From Pseudomonadota bacterium (lineage in GTDB: Bacteria; Pseudomonadota; Gammaproteobacteria; Pseudomonadales; Oceanobacteraceae), in assembly GCA_023399105.1 (NCBI GenBank), contig JAEWQT010000072.1:1-5804 (forward strand): a DNA stretch of 5,804 nt, given 5' to 3'. Below, piece after piece: positions 1 through 5,804 of the stretch (the stretch's first letter is position 1; each line of letters opens with the position of its first letter). Under the pieces are notes generated by a model. That model was given only the letters and a program-made list of their open reading frames with translations. It searched no databases and was not told the origin of the DNA. Made by a program: the position numbers and the translations under genes.

Positions 1-1135
1 GGTGGTCGATGTCCCTTACACCCAGTTGCATGGGCTGGAGTTAATTGTCGATGGCTATCGCGGGCAGATTTTCTCTTCCCCAACCGATGAACTGCGCCAG
101 CAGTATCAGGCCATTTACGATGAAGAACAGGCCTTGCAGCAGGATCTGCAAGGGCTGCGTGATTTGCCGGCAGAAACCCTGGACGGGCACCGGATTCCGC
201 TGTGGGTGAATACCGGTCTGATTACCGATGCCGTGCGCAGCCTTGAGCGTGGTGCTGAAGGCGTGGGTCTGTATCGCACCGAAGTGCCTTTTATGATGAA
301 GGACCGCTTCCCCAGCGAAAATGAACAGCAAAAAATTTACCGCCAGCAGCTGGAGACCTTTGCTCCGGCGCCGGTCACCATGCGCACGCTGGATATTGGT
401 GGTGACAAATCCCTGACCTATTTCCCGATTAACGAAGCCAACCCCTTCCTCGGTTGGCGCGGTATCCGGGTCACCCTGGATCACCCGGAAATTTTCCTGG
501 TGCAGATCCGCGCCATGATCAAAGCCAGCGAAGGGCTGAATAACCTGCGTGTCATGCTGCCGATGATTTCCAGCGTGAATGAAGTCGATGAAGCGCTGCA
601 CCTTATTTACCGCGCCCATGCCGAAGTATTGGAAGAAGGCTTCGATGTCGAAATGCCGCAGGTGGGGGTGATGATTGAAATTCCGGCGGCCGTGTACCAG
701 ATCCGTGAGCTGGGGCAGCGGGTCGATTTTCTGTCGGTTGGCAGTAACGACCTGACCCAGTATTTGCTGGCGGTTGACCGTAATAATCCCCGGGTGGCTG
801 ATCTGTATCAGGCGCTTCACCCTGCCGTGCTGCACGCGCTGAAAACCATTGCGGATGGTGCCCACGCAGTTGGTAAGCCGGTGAGTCTGTGTGGTGAGCT
901 GGCGGGCAACCCGATGGGCGCCGTACTGCTGATGGCGATGGGCTACGACATGCTGTCGATGAACGCCACCAACCTGCCGAAAGTAAAATCGATCATTCGC
1001 GGTATCAGCCTGGACTGGGCGGCAGATTTGCTGGAACAGGTGCTGAAGCTGGAAAGTGCGCCGGTGATTACCGCCACCTTGCAGTTATCGCTGGAAAAAG
1101 CCGGCTTTGGCCGCATTATCGGTCCGGCGCGCTAA
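1..1135 (+). CDS. ptsP: PEP-protein phosphotransferase PtsP (enzyme I-Ntr), C-terminal part
   Basis: This is the cytoplasmic enzyme that takes phosphate from phosphoenolpyruvate and passes it to NPr (PtsO) and then EIIA-Ntr (PtsN) in the nitrogen phosphotransferase system. Only the last ~377 residues are present. The frame is open to the window edge, and the GTG at position 2 is an internal valine, not a start. Residues 1-25 are the end of the swivelling phosphohistidine domain (IVDGYRG). The rest is the PEP-binding TIM barrel: YRTE at 91-94, RTLDIGGDK at 128-136, GWRGIR at 151-156, MIEIPA at 224-229, the PEP-enzyme signature DFLSVGSNDLTQY at 242-254, and CGELAGN at 297-303 with the catalytic cysteine. 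All expected active-site motifs of this half are intact. The N-terminal GAF domain and phosphorylated histidine would lie upstream. GAF absence cannot be shown here, so PtsP over PtsI rests on sequence resemblance and on the neighbourhood. The stop TAA is at 1133-1135, with no obvious terminator after it. Confidence 0.93.
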   Translation, partial: VVDVPYTQLHGLELIVDGYRGQIFSSPTDELRQQYQAIYDEEQALQQDLQGLRDLPAETLDGHRIPLWVNTGLITDAVRSLERGAEGVGLYRTEVPFMMKDRFPSENEQQKIYRQQLETFAPAPVTMRTLDIGGDKSLTYFPINEANPFLGWRGIRVTLDHPEIFLVQIRAMIKASEGLNNLRVMLPMISSVNEVDEALHLIYRAHAEVLEEGFDVEMPQVGVMIEIPAAVYQIRELGQRVDFLSVGSNDLTQYLLAVDRNNPRVADLYQALHPAVLHALKTIADGAHAVGKPVSLCGELAGNPMGAVLLMAMGYDMLSMNATNLPKVKSIIRGISLDWAADLLEQVLKLESAPVITATLQLSLEKAGFGRIIGPAR

Positions 1136-1144
1136 ACGCCTAAC

Positions 1145-1717
1145 TTATATCGTCCAGCTGCGTACGCGGCCGGTATCCAGATGAATGTAACCACTCTTCG
1201 GGTAATACCCCACGCCACCGGAACGCATGGCCAGCGCGGCTTTGTGCAGATGGCGGTGCGACACGCCGGGAATACGGATATCCACCGCGCGGCCCTGCAT
1301 GTGCAGGCTGTTTTCGGCGACACCGTCGCTGACCTGGCGTAAACCAGAGTTGGTACCCGGTGAACGGTACCCGGAAATAACGTACAGCGGCTCACGGCTG
1401 CTGAACAGCTCCTGCAGATGGTACATTTTTTCGTACAGCTCGCGTTGCATGGCCATGGCCTGATTGGCACGGTGGTCGCGCAATAACAAATCCAGCGTCT
1501 GAATTTCCTCATCCTGATACTGGCCATCGGCCCAGAACGTGGTGGTCAGGTATTCGCCGGTATGAATGTTGTACAGACGCAGGGTGCGCTCAGCCTGGTC
1601 GGCTGTTGGCAGGTCGGTGAGCGTCGGCTGAGCCAGTAATGCGGGCGACGACAGACCGGTAACCCCGGCAGCACCCAGGCAGGCGGCCTGGCGCAGGAAA
1701 TGGCGACGGTTCAGCAT
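1145..1717 (-). CDS. mepK: MepK-like (YcbK, DUF882) peptidoglycan endopeptidase, Tat-exported
   Basis: This predicted periplasmic zinc metallopeptidase of the M15/DUF882 family has 190 residues. E. coli MepK (formerly YcbK) is known to cut mDAP-mDAP (3-3) cross-links and, less well, D-Ala-mDAP cross-links. The N-terminus has a twin-arginine signal, RRHFLR at 4-9, followed by a hydrophobic stretch ending near PALLA at 25-29, so export folded by Tat is expected. Motifs seen are ISGYRSP at 114-120, SLHMQGRAVDIR at 137-148 with H139 and D146 as likely zinc ligands, and GYIHLDTGR at 176-184 with H179 as the third. I chose the ATG at 1717 because it places the Tat motif at the very N-terminus. An in-frame ATG at 1804 would add 29 residues and bury the signal. 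The gene lies 141 bases downstream of ldtD on the same strand, with no convincing promoter of its own, so co-transcription is likely. Its 3' end faces ptsP across 9 bases. Confidence 0.88.
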   Translation of the reverse strand: MLNRRHFLRQAACLGAAGVTGLSSPALLAQPTLTDLPTADQAERTLRLYNIHTGEYLTTTFWADGQYQDEEIQTLDLLLRDHRANQAMAMQRELYEKMYHLQELFSSREPLYVISGYRSPGTNSGLRQVSDGVAENSLHMQGRAVDIRIPGVSHRHLHKAALAMRSGGVGYYPKSGYIHLDTGRVRSWTI

Positions 1718-1731
1718 GACCCGAAAATTCT

Positions 1732-1760
1732 CCGGCTGGACAATGGTAAAAAACAGCCGG
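1732..1760 (-). promoter_or_regulatory. Inverted repeat in the mepK leader that partly covers its ribosome binding site
   Basis: On the mepK strand CCGGCTG (1760-1754) and CAGCCGG (1738-1732) form a perfect 7-base-pair stem around a 15-base loop that begins with six T. The only Shine-Dalgarno-like sequence, GGAG at 1733-1730, has its first two bases in the stem and sits 12 bases from the ATG. That arrangement could lower or regulate translation. The T run is in the loop, not after the stem, so this does not look like a normal terminator. The repeat is seen directly; the regulatory role is inference. Confidence 0.35.
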
Positions 1761-1842
1761 CAGTATGCCAAAGCGACCGGCAAATAAACGGTCATGATTC
1801 GCACATTCAGAGGCTTGTTACATTTGTCAGGCGTGGAAGTGT

Positions 1843-1859
1843 AACCGGCTGAGCCGGTT
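1843..1859. repeat. Perfect inverted repeat overlapping the ldtD stop codon
   Basis: AACCGGC at 1843-1849 and GCCGGTT at 1853-1859 form a 7-base-pair stem with a 3-base loop. The stem shares one base with the ldtD stop codon (1859-1861). In the ldtD transcript it would form a compact hairpin right at the end of the gene, but no T run follows it, so it is not a clear intrinsic terminator. It could slow 3' decay of the ldtD message or set the ldtD-to-mepK ratio. That role is inferred only. Confidence 0.4.
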
Positions 1860-3649
1860 TACAGGCTGACTTCCGGGTTGATGGGAGGCAGTCCGGCGAT
1901 CAGGTCACGTTGGTAGACGTCATCGCGTACCTGCAGAATGCCTTTGTCATCGACCCAGGTGGTCCAGTACATCAGGTAGACCGGTACTTCTTCCTGCAGG
2001 CGGATGCGGGTGGTGCGGTTCTGATCAATGGCCGAATCAATATGGCGTCGGGTCCAGCCCTGCTGGCCGCGCAATAATTTTTCTGCCAGCAGGCGTGGCT
2101 GTTCTACCCGTACACAACCGGAGCTGAGGGCGCGGTTGTGCAGCCCAAAGAGTTCCGGCTGCGAGGTGTCGTGCAGGTAAATGTCTTTGTCGTTGGGCAG
2201 CAGGAATTTGATTGACCCCAGGGCGTTGTCATCGCCGGCTTTCTGAATTAAGCGATAGGGAAAGTTCTGCGCAGTGACTTTGTTCCAGTCGATGTCATGA
2301 GGCGAAATGAACTGATCAATGCCATCCACTTTGCCGATGATCTGATAGCCCTTTTCTTCCAGATAATTGGGATTACGACGGATTTTCGGCAGCAGGCTGT
2401 TGATGGCAATACGCTTGGGCACTGACCAGGTGGGCGCCAGTTCCAGAGTGCTGATGGTTTGTGCCATTACCGGGGTGCGGCGCTGCAGATTGCCGATAAT
2501 CACCTTCATATCCAGCTCAACCGAGTTGCCGTTGATCATCTGCAGGCGGTAATCGGCCATGTTTACCATTACATAGCGATTGCCAAGATCCTGGGGCAGG
2601 TGGCGCCAGCGCTTCATATTCAGGGCAATTTTCTGCGCCATCTGATGGGGCGGCACACGCAGCCAGATGAGGGTGCGGGCATCAACGTTGCCGGTATCCG
2701 GCAGGTTGTGCCGGCGCTGGAAAGATTTCACCGCGTTGGCCAGATCGTTATCAAACAGGTATTCGTTCAGTGACAGGTCTGCCTCTTCACCGGCAGCCGG
2801 CCGGCGCGGTTGTTGCTCTTCCTGTTTGAATAACCAGGATAAGGCCGGTTTCGGCAGGTCACCGGTCTGGGTCAGCAGCCAGCGCAGCTGGGGGACTGCG
2901 GCATGGCGATCCTGAAGTTGCAGGCTGAGCTGATCCGGCAGCGGTGCCCACTGACCGCTGTTGGCGATGGCCAGGTAACGGTTCAGCTCTTTGCGCAGGC
3001 GCAGATAGCCCGGATGGGAGGGGGTCAGGCGCGCAACCAGAGCGTTCAGATCATTGCGGCGTACGGAATCGTGCAGCAGATCAATAATCTGCTCTTCACC
3101 GACTAACGGCTCCTGACTGATGGCGGCCACGCGACGGATGCTGGGATGATCGCCTTCGCCGGTGTCCGGCAGTAACTGCGCGTTCAGTGCCTGTTGCGCA
3201 TAGGTGATAAAGGCGTCGGTCAGCAGTACTTCAACGGCAGTCGCCTGTTTCGGAATATTGGATAAACGGTTGGCTTCGCGCTCCAGGGTGGCGAGCTCGT
3301 AGCCGTAATTGCGCCAGTCGTCGGCCGCAGTTTCGCGCAGCACCTGCAGCAGTTCGGTGGCAGCCGGTGTCAGTTCATAACTGTCCATCCATACCGGCTG
3401 GTAGTCACGGCGCAGATAGAAGGGTTCCAGAGCTTTGGCGTGTTTCAGACGCACCTCTCCCGCCACCTCGCGGGAGGATTCGATCAACCATTGCTCCATA
3501 TACTTTTGTGCCACTTTTGGTGGCATATAGGGCTTGGTATTGAGGCTGGCAGCCAGAGCCGCAAACAGAAGGGCAATGCACACCAGGCCAATAATGCCGG
3601 TGAGTGCCACAGCGCGATGCGGTTTCCGGGGTTCTGTCACTCGTTTCAT
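1859..3649 (-). CDS. ldtD: L,D-transpeptidase of the YcbB/LdtD family
   Basis: This inner-membrane-anchored periplasmic enzyme of 596 residues is close to the ~615 of E. coli LdtD. The family links peptidoglycan stems through 3-3 (mDAP-mDAP) bonds, and in E. coli this enzyme can bypass beta-lactam-blocked transpeptidases. Seen in order: a basic N-terminus, one hydrophobic segment at ~13-36, a helical region at ~50-290, a PG_binding_1-like stretch at ~301-330 (AVKSFQRRHNLPDTG), and a YkuD catalytic domain from ~359. The catalytic motif is complete: YLHDTS at 491-496, then HNRALSSGCVRV at 504-515 with nucleophile C512. The C-terminal VPVYLMYWT segment at 555-563 is typical of the YcbB subfamily. 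The start is uncertain. I chose ATG 3649; a TTG at 3676 would add 9 residues and has no ribosome binding site, and a GTG two codons after the ATG would also fit the AGG at 3653-3651. It lies 182 bases after the NRDE gene, with its own promoter, and upstream of mepK. Confidence 0.93.
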   Translation of the reverse strand: MKRVTEPRKPHRAVALTGIIGLVCIALLFAALAASLNTKPYMPPKVAQKYMEQWLIESSREVAGEVRLKHAKALEPFYLRRDYQPVWMDSYELTPAATELLQVLRETAADDWRNYGYELATLEREANRLSNIPKQATAVEVLLTDAFITYAQQALNAQLLPDTGEGDHPSIRRVAAISQEPLVGEEQIIDLLHDSVRRNDLNALVARLTPSHPGYLRLRKELNRYLAIANSGQWAPLPDQLSLQLQDRHAAVPQLRWLLTQTGDLPKPALSWLFKQEEQQPRRPAAGEEADLSLNEYLFDNDLANAVKSFQRRHNLPDTGNVDARTLIWLRVPPHQMAQKIALNMKRWRHLPQDLGNRYVMVNMADYRLQMINGNSVELDMKVIIGNLQRRTPVMAQTISTLELAPTWSVPKRIAINSLLPKIRRNPNYLEEKGYQIIGKVDGIDQFISPHDIDWNKVTAQNFPYRLIQKAGDDNALGSIKFLLPNDKDIYLHDTSQPELFGLHNRALSSGCVRVEQPRLLAEKLLRGQQGWTRRHIDSAIDQNRTTRIRLQEEVPVYLMYWTTWVDDKGILQVRDDVYQRDLIAGLPPINPEVSL

Positions 3650-3686
3650 ACCTGAATTATGGACGTCATCCGGCAAAAATGTGATG

Positions 3687-3714
3687 AAAAAACCGCTTCT
3701 GACGGAACTTTTTT
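3687..3714. other. Weak hairpin flanked by A6 and T6 tracts in the ldtD leader
   Basis: Six A at 3687-3692, CCG at 3693-3695, CGG at 3703-3705 and six T at 3709-3714 can fold together with a 3-base bulge (AAC, 3706-3708) on one side. Either strand would end in a T run, so this could be a weak bidirectional terminator for readthrough from the NRDE gene, or an attenuator between the predicted ldtD promoter and the ldtD start. The stem has only three GC-type pairs, so confidence is low. Confidence 0.2.
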
Positions 3715-3729
3715 GTAAGTTATCGCAAC

Positions 3730-3758
3730 CTTATTTTACTTTCTGATCGGTGTGTCAA
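3730..3758 (-). promoter_or_regulatory. Predicted sigma70-type promoter of ldtD
   Basis: On the minus strand a perfect -35 TTGACA (3758-3753) is followed after 17 bases by AATAAG (3735-3730), which matches four of six -10 consensus bases. A second AT-rich hexamer, TAAAAT, is closer to consensus but is only 14 bases from the -35. Transcription would start near 3723 and give a leader of roughly 75 bases before the ldtD ATG. The surrounding DNA is clearly more AT-rich than the genes, as expected for a promoter. Confidence 0.55.
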
Positions 3759-3794
3759 AAAATACAGTGAATTAGCGTTCATCTTTTGTGCTTT

Positions 3795-3809
3795 TCGTCA
3801 GTATGACGA
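3795..3809. promoter_or_regulatory. Short palindrome, possible operator upstream of the ldtD promoter
   Basis: TCGTCA (3795-3800), a 3-base spacer and TGACGA (3804-3809) form a perfect 6-base-pair inverted repeat. It lies 22 bases past the NRDE stop codon and about 36 bases upstream of the ldtD -35 hexamer, a position that would suit an activator. As RNA it would be a small hairpin at the end of the NRDE transcript, but no T run follows it on that strand. No regulator can be named from the sequence. Confidence 0.3.
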
Positions 3810-3831
3810 TTTCTTGTCGTTGTGCCGGTGT

Positions 3832-4578
3832 TCAGAACTGCAGGCTGTGTTCCGCCTGGGCGGCACCCGTCTCATCCCAGCTGATTTCAGCCAGGCCGAT
3901 GCCGCGGTTATCCAGCCATAAGCCGGTGGAGCAGCGGGTACCGTAGCCAGGGGCCTGAATAAACTGCGCCGACAGCCGGCGTTCCCATTCCAATGGTACG
4001 CCGGTGGCCGGTAATTCGTGGTCGGCAAAGGGTTGGCGGCGGTTAAGCAGGCCCGCCAGTGACCGTACATCCTTTGGCTGTTGCAGCCATTGTTGTAATT
4101 GCTGCCGGGCCAGCCGGGTTTTCGGCCAGGCCGTGTTGAGCGCGGCATTGCTGAGACCGTACAGCCCGGCTGGCAGGGGTTCACAGCGCCAGTGCGGATA
4201 ATTACTGAGGTACCACAGTTGCTGCAGGTCGCCCAGCAGCAGGTTGAATGGGGCAAATTCCTGCGCTTGCGGCTGCAGGGTCCGCGCAAAATCGGCCGGG
4301 CTGGCCGGTTGGGATAAATACTGGCTGATCAGGTGGCCGCGTGAACGCGGCTGCGCCGGGCCAGCGCCCGGAGCGCGGACGTTGGTGAGTGCGGCAACGC
4401 GGTAATCACGGTTAACGCCCAGCCAGGTGCCGTCTTGTTGCAGGTCGCGGCCGGCAATAATGTGGGGCTGGTCTTCCCAGACAGCCAGCGGTGCGCTGGG
4501 GCGCTGGAAAAATTCATCGCGGTTGGCCGTCAGTACCAGCCGTTCACCGGGTTGCCAATCGAAGGCGATTAAACACAT
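3832..4578 (-). CDS. NRDE family protein (TANGO2-like)
   Basis: This 248-residue protein is probably cytoplasmic, with no signal peptide or membrane segment. It belongs to the NRDE family, named for the Asn-Arg-Asp-Glu motif, here at 19-22 (LTANRDEFF). Other typical features are the MCLIAF start with cysteine at position 2, AGRD at 42-45, GTWLGVN at 50-56, ALTN at 63-66, RSRG at 78-81, FNLLLGD at 111-117, GLSNA at 141-145 and YGTRCST at 212-218. The Cys2 and NRDE layout recalls N-terminal-nucleophile hydrolases, but that is an inference. Eukaryotic TANGO2 is linked to lipid or haem handling, and the bacterial role is not settled. The start ATG at 4578 is well supported: it gives the family's conserved N-terminus and has AGGA (4591-4588) 9 bases upstream. 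Length is normal for the family. The gene diverges from the TSUP gene and probably shares its upstream region. Confidence 0.92.
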   Translation of the reverse strand: MCLIAFDWQPGERLVLTANRDEFFQRPSAPLAVWEDQPHIIAGRDLQQDGTWLGVNRDYRVAALTNVRAPGAGPAQPRSRGHLISQYLSQPASPADFARTLQPQAQEFAPFNLLLGDLQQLWYLSNYPHWRCEPLPAGLYGLSNAALNTAWPKTRLARQQLQQWLQQPKDVRSLAGLLNRRQPFADHELPATGVPLEWERRLSAQFIQAPGYGTRCSTGLWLDNRGIGLAEISWDETGAAQAEHSLQF

Positions 4579-4627
4579 GGGCTTGGGTCCTGCCGCTGTG
4601 GATGGCGCTGCATCCGGTTAGACGGGG

Positions 4628-4656
4628 TTCTTACCAATGCAAGACTAAGTCATAAT
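4628..4656 (+). promoter_or_regulatory. Possible promoter of the TSUP-lgt transcript
   Basis: TTCTTA (4628-4633), a 17-base spacer and CATAAT (4651-4656) match three and five of six consensus bases. A start near 4663 would leave a leader of about 24 bases before the ATG at 4687. This is the best candidate in the 108-base divergent region. No equally good promoter was seen for the NRDE gene on the other strand. Confidence 0.35.
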
Positions 4657-4686
4657 GCCCGGCCTTTGTAGCGGGTGATACGGATT

Positions 4687-5472
4687 ATGCTGTTTCTGTT
4701 ATTTCTGCTGGTCGGCGCTGTGGCCGGGGTGCTGGCCGGCTTGTTCGGTATCGGTGGCGGTCTGATTATTGTGCCGGTACTGGTGCTGACCTTTGCCGCG
4801 CAGGGCGTGAGTGAGTCGGTACTTACCCACATGGCGGTCGCGACCTCGCTGGCCACCATCGTCCTGACCTCGGCCTGTTCGGTACGCGAGCATCATCGTC
4901 ATGGCGCTATCGACTGGTCGCTGGTGGGCATTATGACGGTTGGTATTCTGGTCGGCACGGCAGTGGGTGTCACCGTGATTGCCGGGGTGCCAGGTGACGT
5001 TCTGCAACGTATTATCGGGGTGTTTGCGTTGCTGGTGGCGGCCAAGATGTATTTTGGTATCGAGCCGCCGGGTTCCGGCCAGCGCCCGGGCAAGGCCGGG
5101 TTAATGGGTGCGGGCGGGGTCATCGGCTTTGCCTCGTCCTGGTTTGGCATTGGTGGCGGTACCTTGACGGTGCCTTACCTGACCTGGATGAAGGTGCCCA
5201 TGCGGCATGCCGTGGCCACATCGGCGGCGTGCGGGTTACCGATTGCCCTGACCGGTGCCATCAGCAATGTGGTGGCGGGCTGGAATCATGCCGATCTGCC
5301 GGCCTGGAGCAGTGGCTTTTTGTATTGGCCAGCCATCGTCGGTATCGGCCTGGCCAGTATGCCCTGCGCCAAAATCGGTGCGCGCTTAGCGCACCGGCTG
5401 GATCAGGCGCTGCTGAAAAAACTCTTCGCTCTGCTGCTGCTGCTGGTAGGGCTTAACTTTTTGTTGTTGTAA
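4687..5472 (+). CDS. Sulfite exporter TauE/SafE (TSUP) family membrane permease
   Basis: This polytopic inner-membrane protein of 261 residues belongs to the TSUP family (formerly DUF81), whose members move sulfur-containing or organic anions. The actual substrate cannot be told from the sequence. The protein shows the family's internal duplication: [12 protein letters not shown] at 19-30 followed by HMAVATS at 48-54, and [12 protein letters not shown] at 152-163 followed by RHAVATS at 173-179. Hydrophobic segments run through most of the chain (~1-35, 46-64, 78-100, 107-121, 138-166, 178-197, 210-230, 244-261), giving roughly eight membrane spans. I chose ATG 4687 because GGGTGAT at 4673-4679 is a fair ribosome binding site and the family usually begins at the first hydrophobic segment. 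An in-frame GTG at 4675 would add four residues. It lies 14 bases upstream of lgt, so the two are probably one transcript, an arrangement I recall from Pseudomonas relatives. Confidence 0.92.
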   Translation: MLFLLFLLVGAVAGVLAGLFGIGGGLIIVPVLVLTFAAQGVSESVLTHMAVATSLATIVLTSACSVREHHRHGAIDWSLVGIMTVGILVGTAVGVTVIAGVPGDVLQRIIGVFALLVAAKMYFGIEPPGSGQRPGKAGLMGAGGVIGFASSWFGIGGGTLTVPYLTWMKVPMRHAVATSAACGLPIALTGAISNVVAGWNHADLPAWSSGFLYWPAIVGIGLASMPCAKIGARLAHRLDQALLKKLFALLLLLVGLNFLLL

Positions 5473-5486
5473 GCAAGGACTGTCTG

Positions 5487-5804
5487 ATGCTGACTTACCC
5501 TGCAATTGATCCGGTGGCCATTGCCATTGGGCCGCTGAAAATTCACTGGTACGGGCTGATGTATCTGCTGGCCTTTGCCACCGCTTGGGCGCTGGCTGTT
5601 TATCGGGTACGCAAGCCCGGTTCCGGCTGGACTGAGGCGCAGGTGTCCGACCTACTGTTTTACTGCGCCATGGGGATTATTCTGGGCGGCCGCGTGGGCT
5701 ATGTGCTGTTTTATAACTTTCCGCAGTTTCTGCAGGACCCGTTATGGTTGTTCCGCGTCTGGGAAGGCGGTATGGCGTTCCATGGTGGTTTGCTGGGCGT
5801 ACTG
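5487..5804 (+). CDS. lgt: Prolipoprotein diacylglyceryl transferase Lgt, N-terminal part
   Basis: Lgt moves a diacylglyceryl group from phosphatidylglycerol to the lipobox cysteine of prolipoproteins, the first step of lipoprotein maturation in the inner membrane. The window ends after 106 codons, about 40 percent of the usual ~260-290. The visible part matches the family closely: DPVAIAIGP at 8-16, [11 protein letters not shown] at 20-30, [12 protein letters not shown] at 66-77, and [13 protein letters not shown] at 92-104 with H99 in the conserved HGG. The start is well supported by AAGGA at 5475-5479, 7 bases before the ATG, and by the family's short N-terminus before the DPV motif. It follows the TSUP gene by 14 bases with no terminator between. 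In related genomes thyA usually comes next, but that lies outside the window. Confidence 0.96.
   Translation, partial: MLTYPAIDPVAIAIGPLKIHWYGLMYLLAFATAWALAVYRVRKPGSGWTEAQVSDLLFYCAMGIILGGRVGYVLFYNFPQFLQDPLWLFRVWEGGMAFHGGLLGVL

Noticed and set aside
41..865. Long open frame (274 codons) on the minus strand opposite ptsP.
   Set aside because: It lies wholly opposite a well-conserved ptsP frame, its translation resembles no family I know, and it has the His/Gln/Arg-rich composition typical of an antisense shadow of a GC-rich gene.
1132..1527. Minus-strand open frame of 131 codons overlapping mepK in another frame.
   Set aside because: Rich in Cys, Arg and Trp with no recognisable domain; it is a frame-shifted reading of mepK, whose own frame holds the full Tat signal and zinc motifs.
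1802..1830. Possible mepK promoter: CTGACA, 17 bases, AATGTG on the minus strand.
   Set aside because: The -35 is good but the -10 matches only two of six consensus bases, and no better partner is present. Readthrough from ldtD is simpler.
3720..3745. Possible CpxR box (GTAAA-N5-GTTGC) at the ldtD promoter.
   Set aside because: Only one half-site matches the GTAAA consensus, and it overlaps the predicted -10 region, where an activator site would be unusual.
3798..4289. Minus-strand open frame of 163 codons within the NRDE gene.
   Set aside because: Out of frame with the NRDE protein, which carries all conserved motifs; the alternative product is Pro/Arg/Cys-rich with no recognisable features.
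4602..4617. GGATG-N6-CATCC inverted repeat in the divergent region between the NRDE and TSUP genes.
   Set aside because: Only five base pairs in GC-rich DNA, with no T run and no clear link to either start; likely to occur by chance.
4687..5472. Naming the TSUP protein a sulfite exporter.
   Set aside because: The family name comes from a few characterised members. No nearby sulfur or taurine gene supports that substrate here, so only the family call is kept.

Overview
The window looks like an ordinary chromosomal segment of a marine-type gammaproteobacterium, somewhere near Oceanospirillales or Pseudomonadales. The basis is family resemblance: a PtsP (EI-Ntr) C-terminus, an NRDE/TANGO2 protein, a TSUP permease and Lgt, in an order I recall from Pseudomonas-like genomes (ptsP ... 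TSUP permease - lgt - thyA). Base composition is moderately GC-rich and looks even across the genes. I see no tRNA, rRNA, CRISPR array, insertion sequence, integrase or toxin gene.

Layout: (1) 1-1135, + strand: the last ~377 residues of ptsP, whose N-terminal half lies upstream of the window. (2) 1145-3649, - strand: a cell-wall pair transcribed as ldtD then mepK, meeting ptsP tail-to-tail with only 9 bases between the stop codons. (3) 3650-3831: a 182-base AT-rich intergenic region holding a good sigma70-like promoter for ldtD and a short palindrome. (4) 3832-4578, - strand: an NRDE (TANGO2-like) protein of unknown biochemical role. (5) 4579-4686: a divergent promoter region. (6) 4687-5804, + strand: a TauE/SafE-type (TSUP) membrane permease, then after 14 bases the start of lgt, cut by the window end.

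Functional reading: ldtD encodes a membrane-anchored L,D-transpeptidase expected to make 3-3 (mDAP-mDAP) peptidoglycan cross-links. mepK encodes a Tat-exported M15-type metallopeptidase of the family that cuts those cross-links. They form a maker/breaker pair, placed here inside what is otherwise a ptsP ... lgt housekeeping neighbourhood. Lgt attaches diacylglycerol to prolipoproteins, so much of the window concerns the cell envelope, while ptsP belongs to the nitrogen-related phosphotransfer system.

I found no convincing undescribed system. The items most worth a second look are the control elements around ldtD and mepK: a hairpin that partly buries the mepK ribosome binding site, a perfect inverted repeat over the ldtD stop codon, a palindrome upstream of the ldtD promoter, and uncertain start codons.
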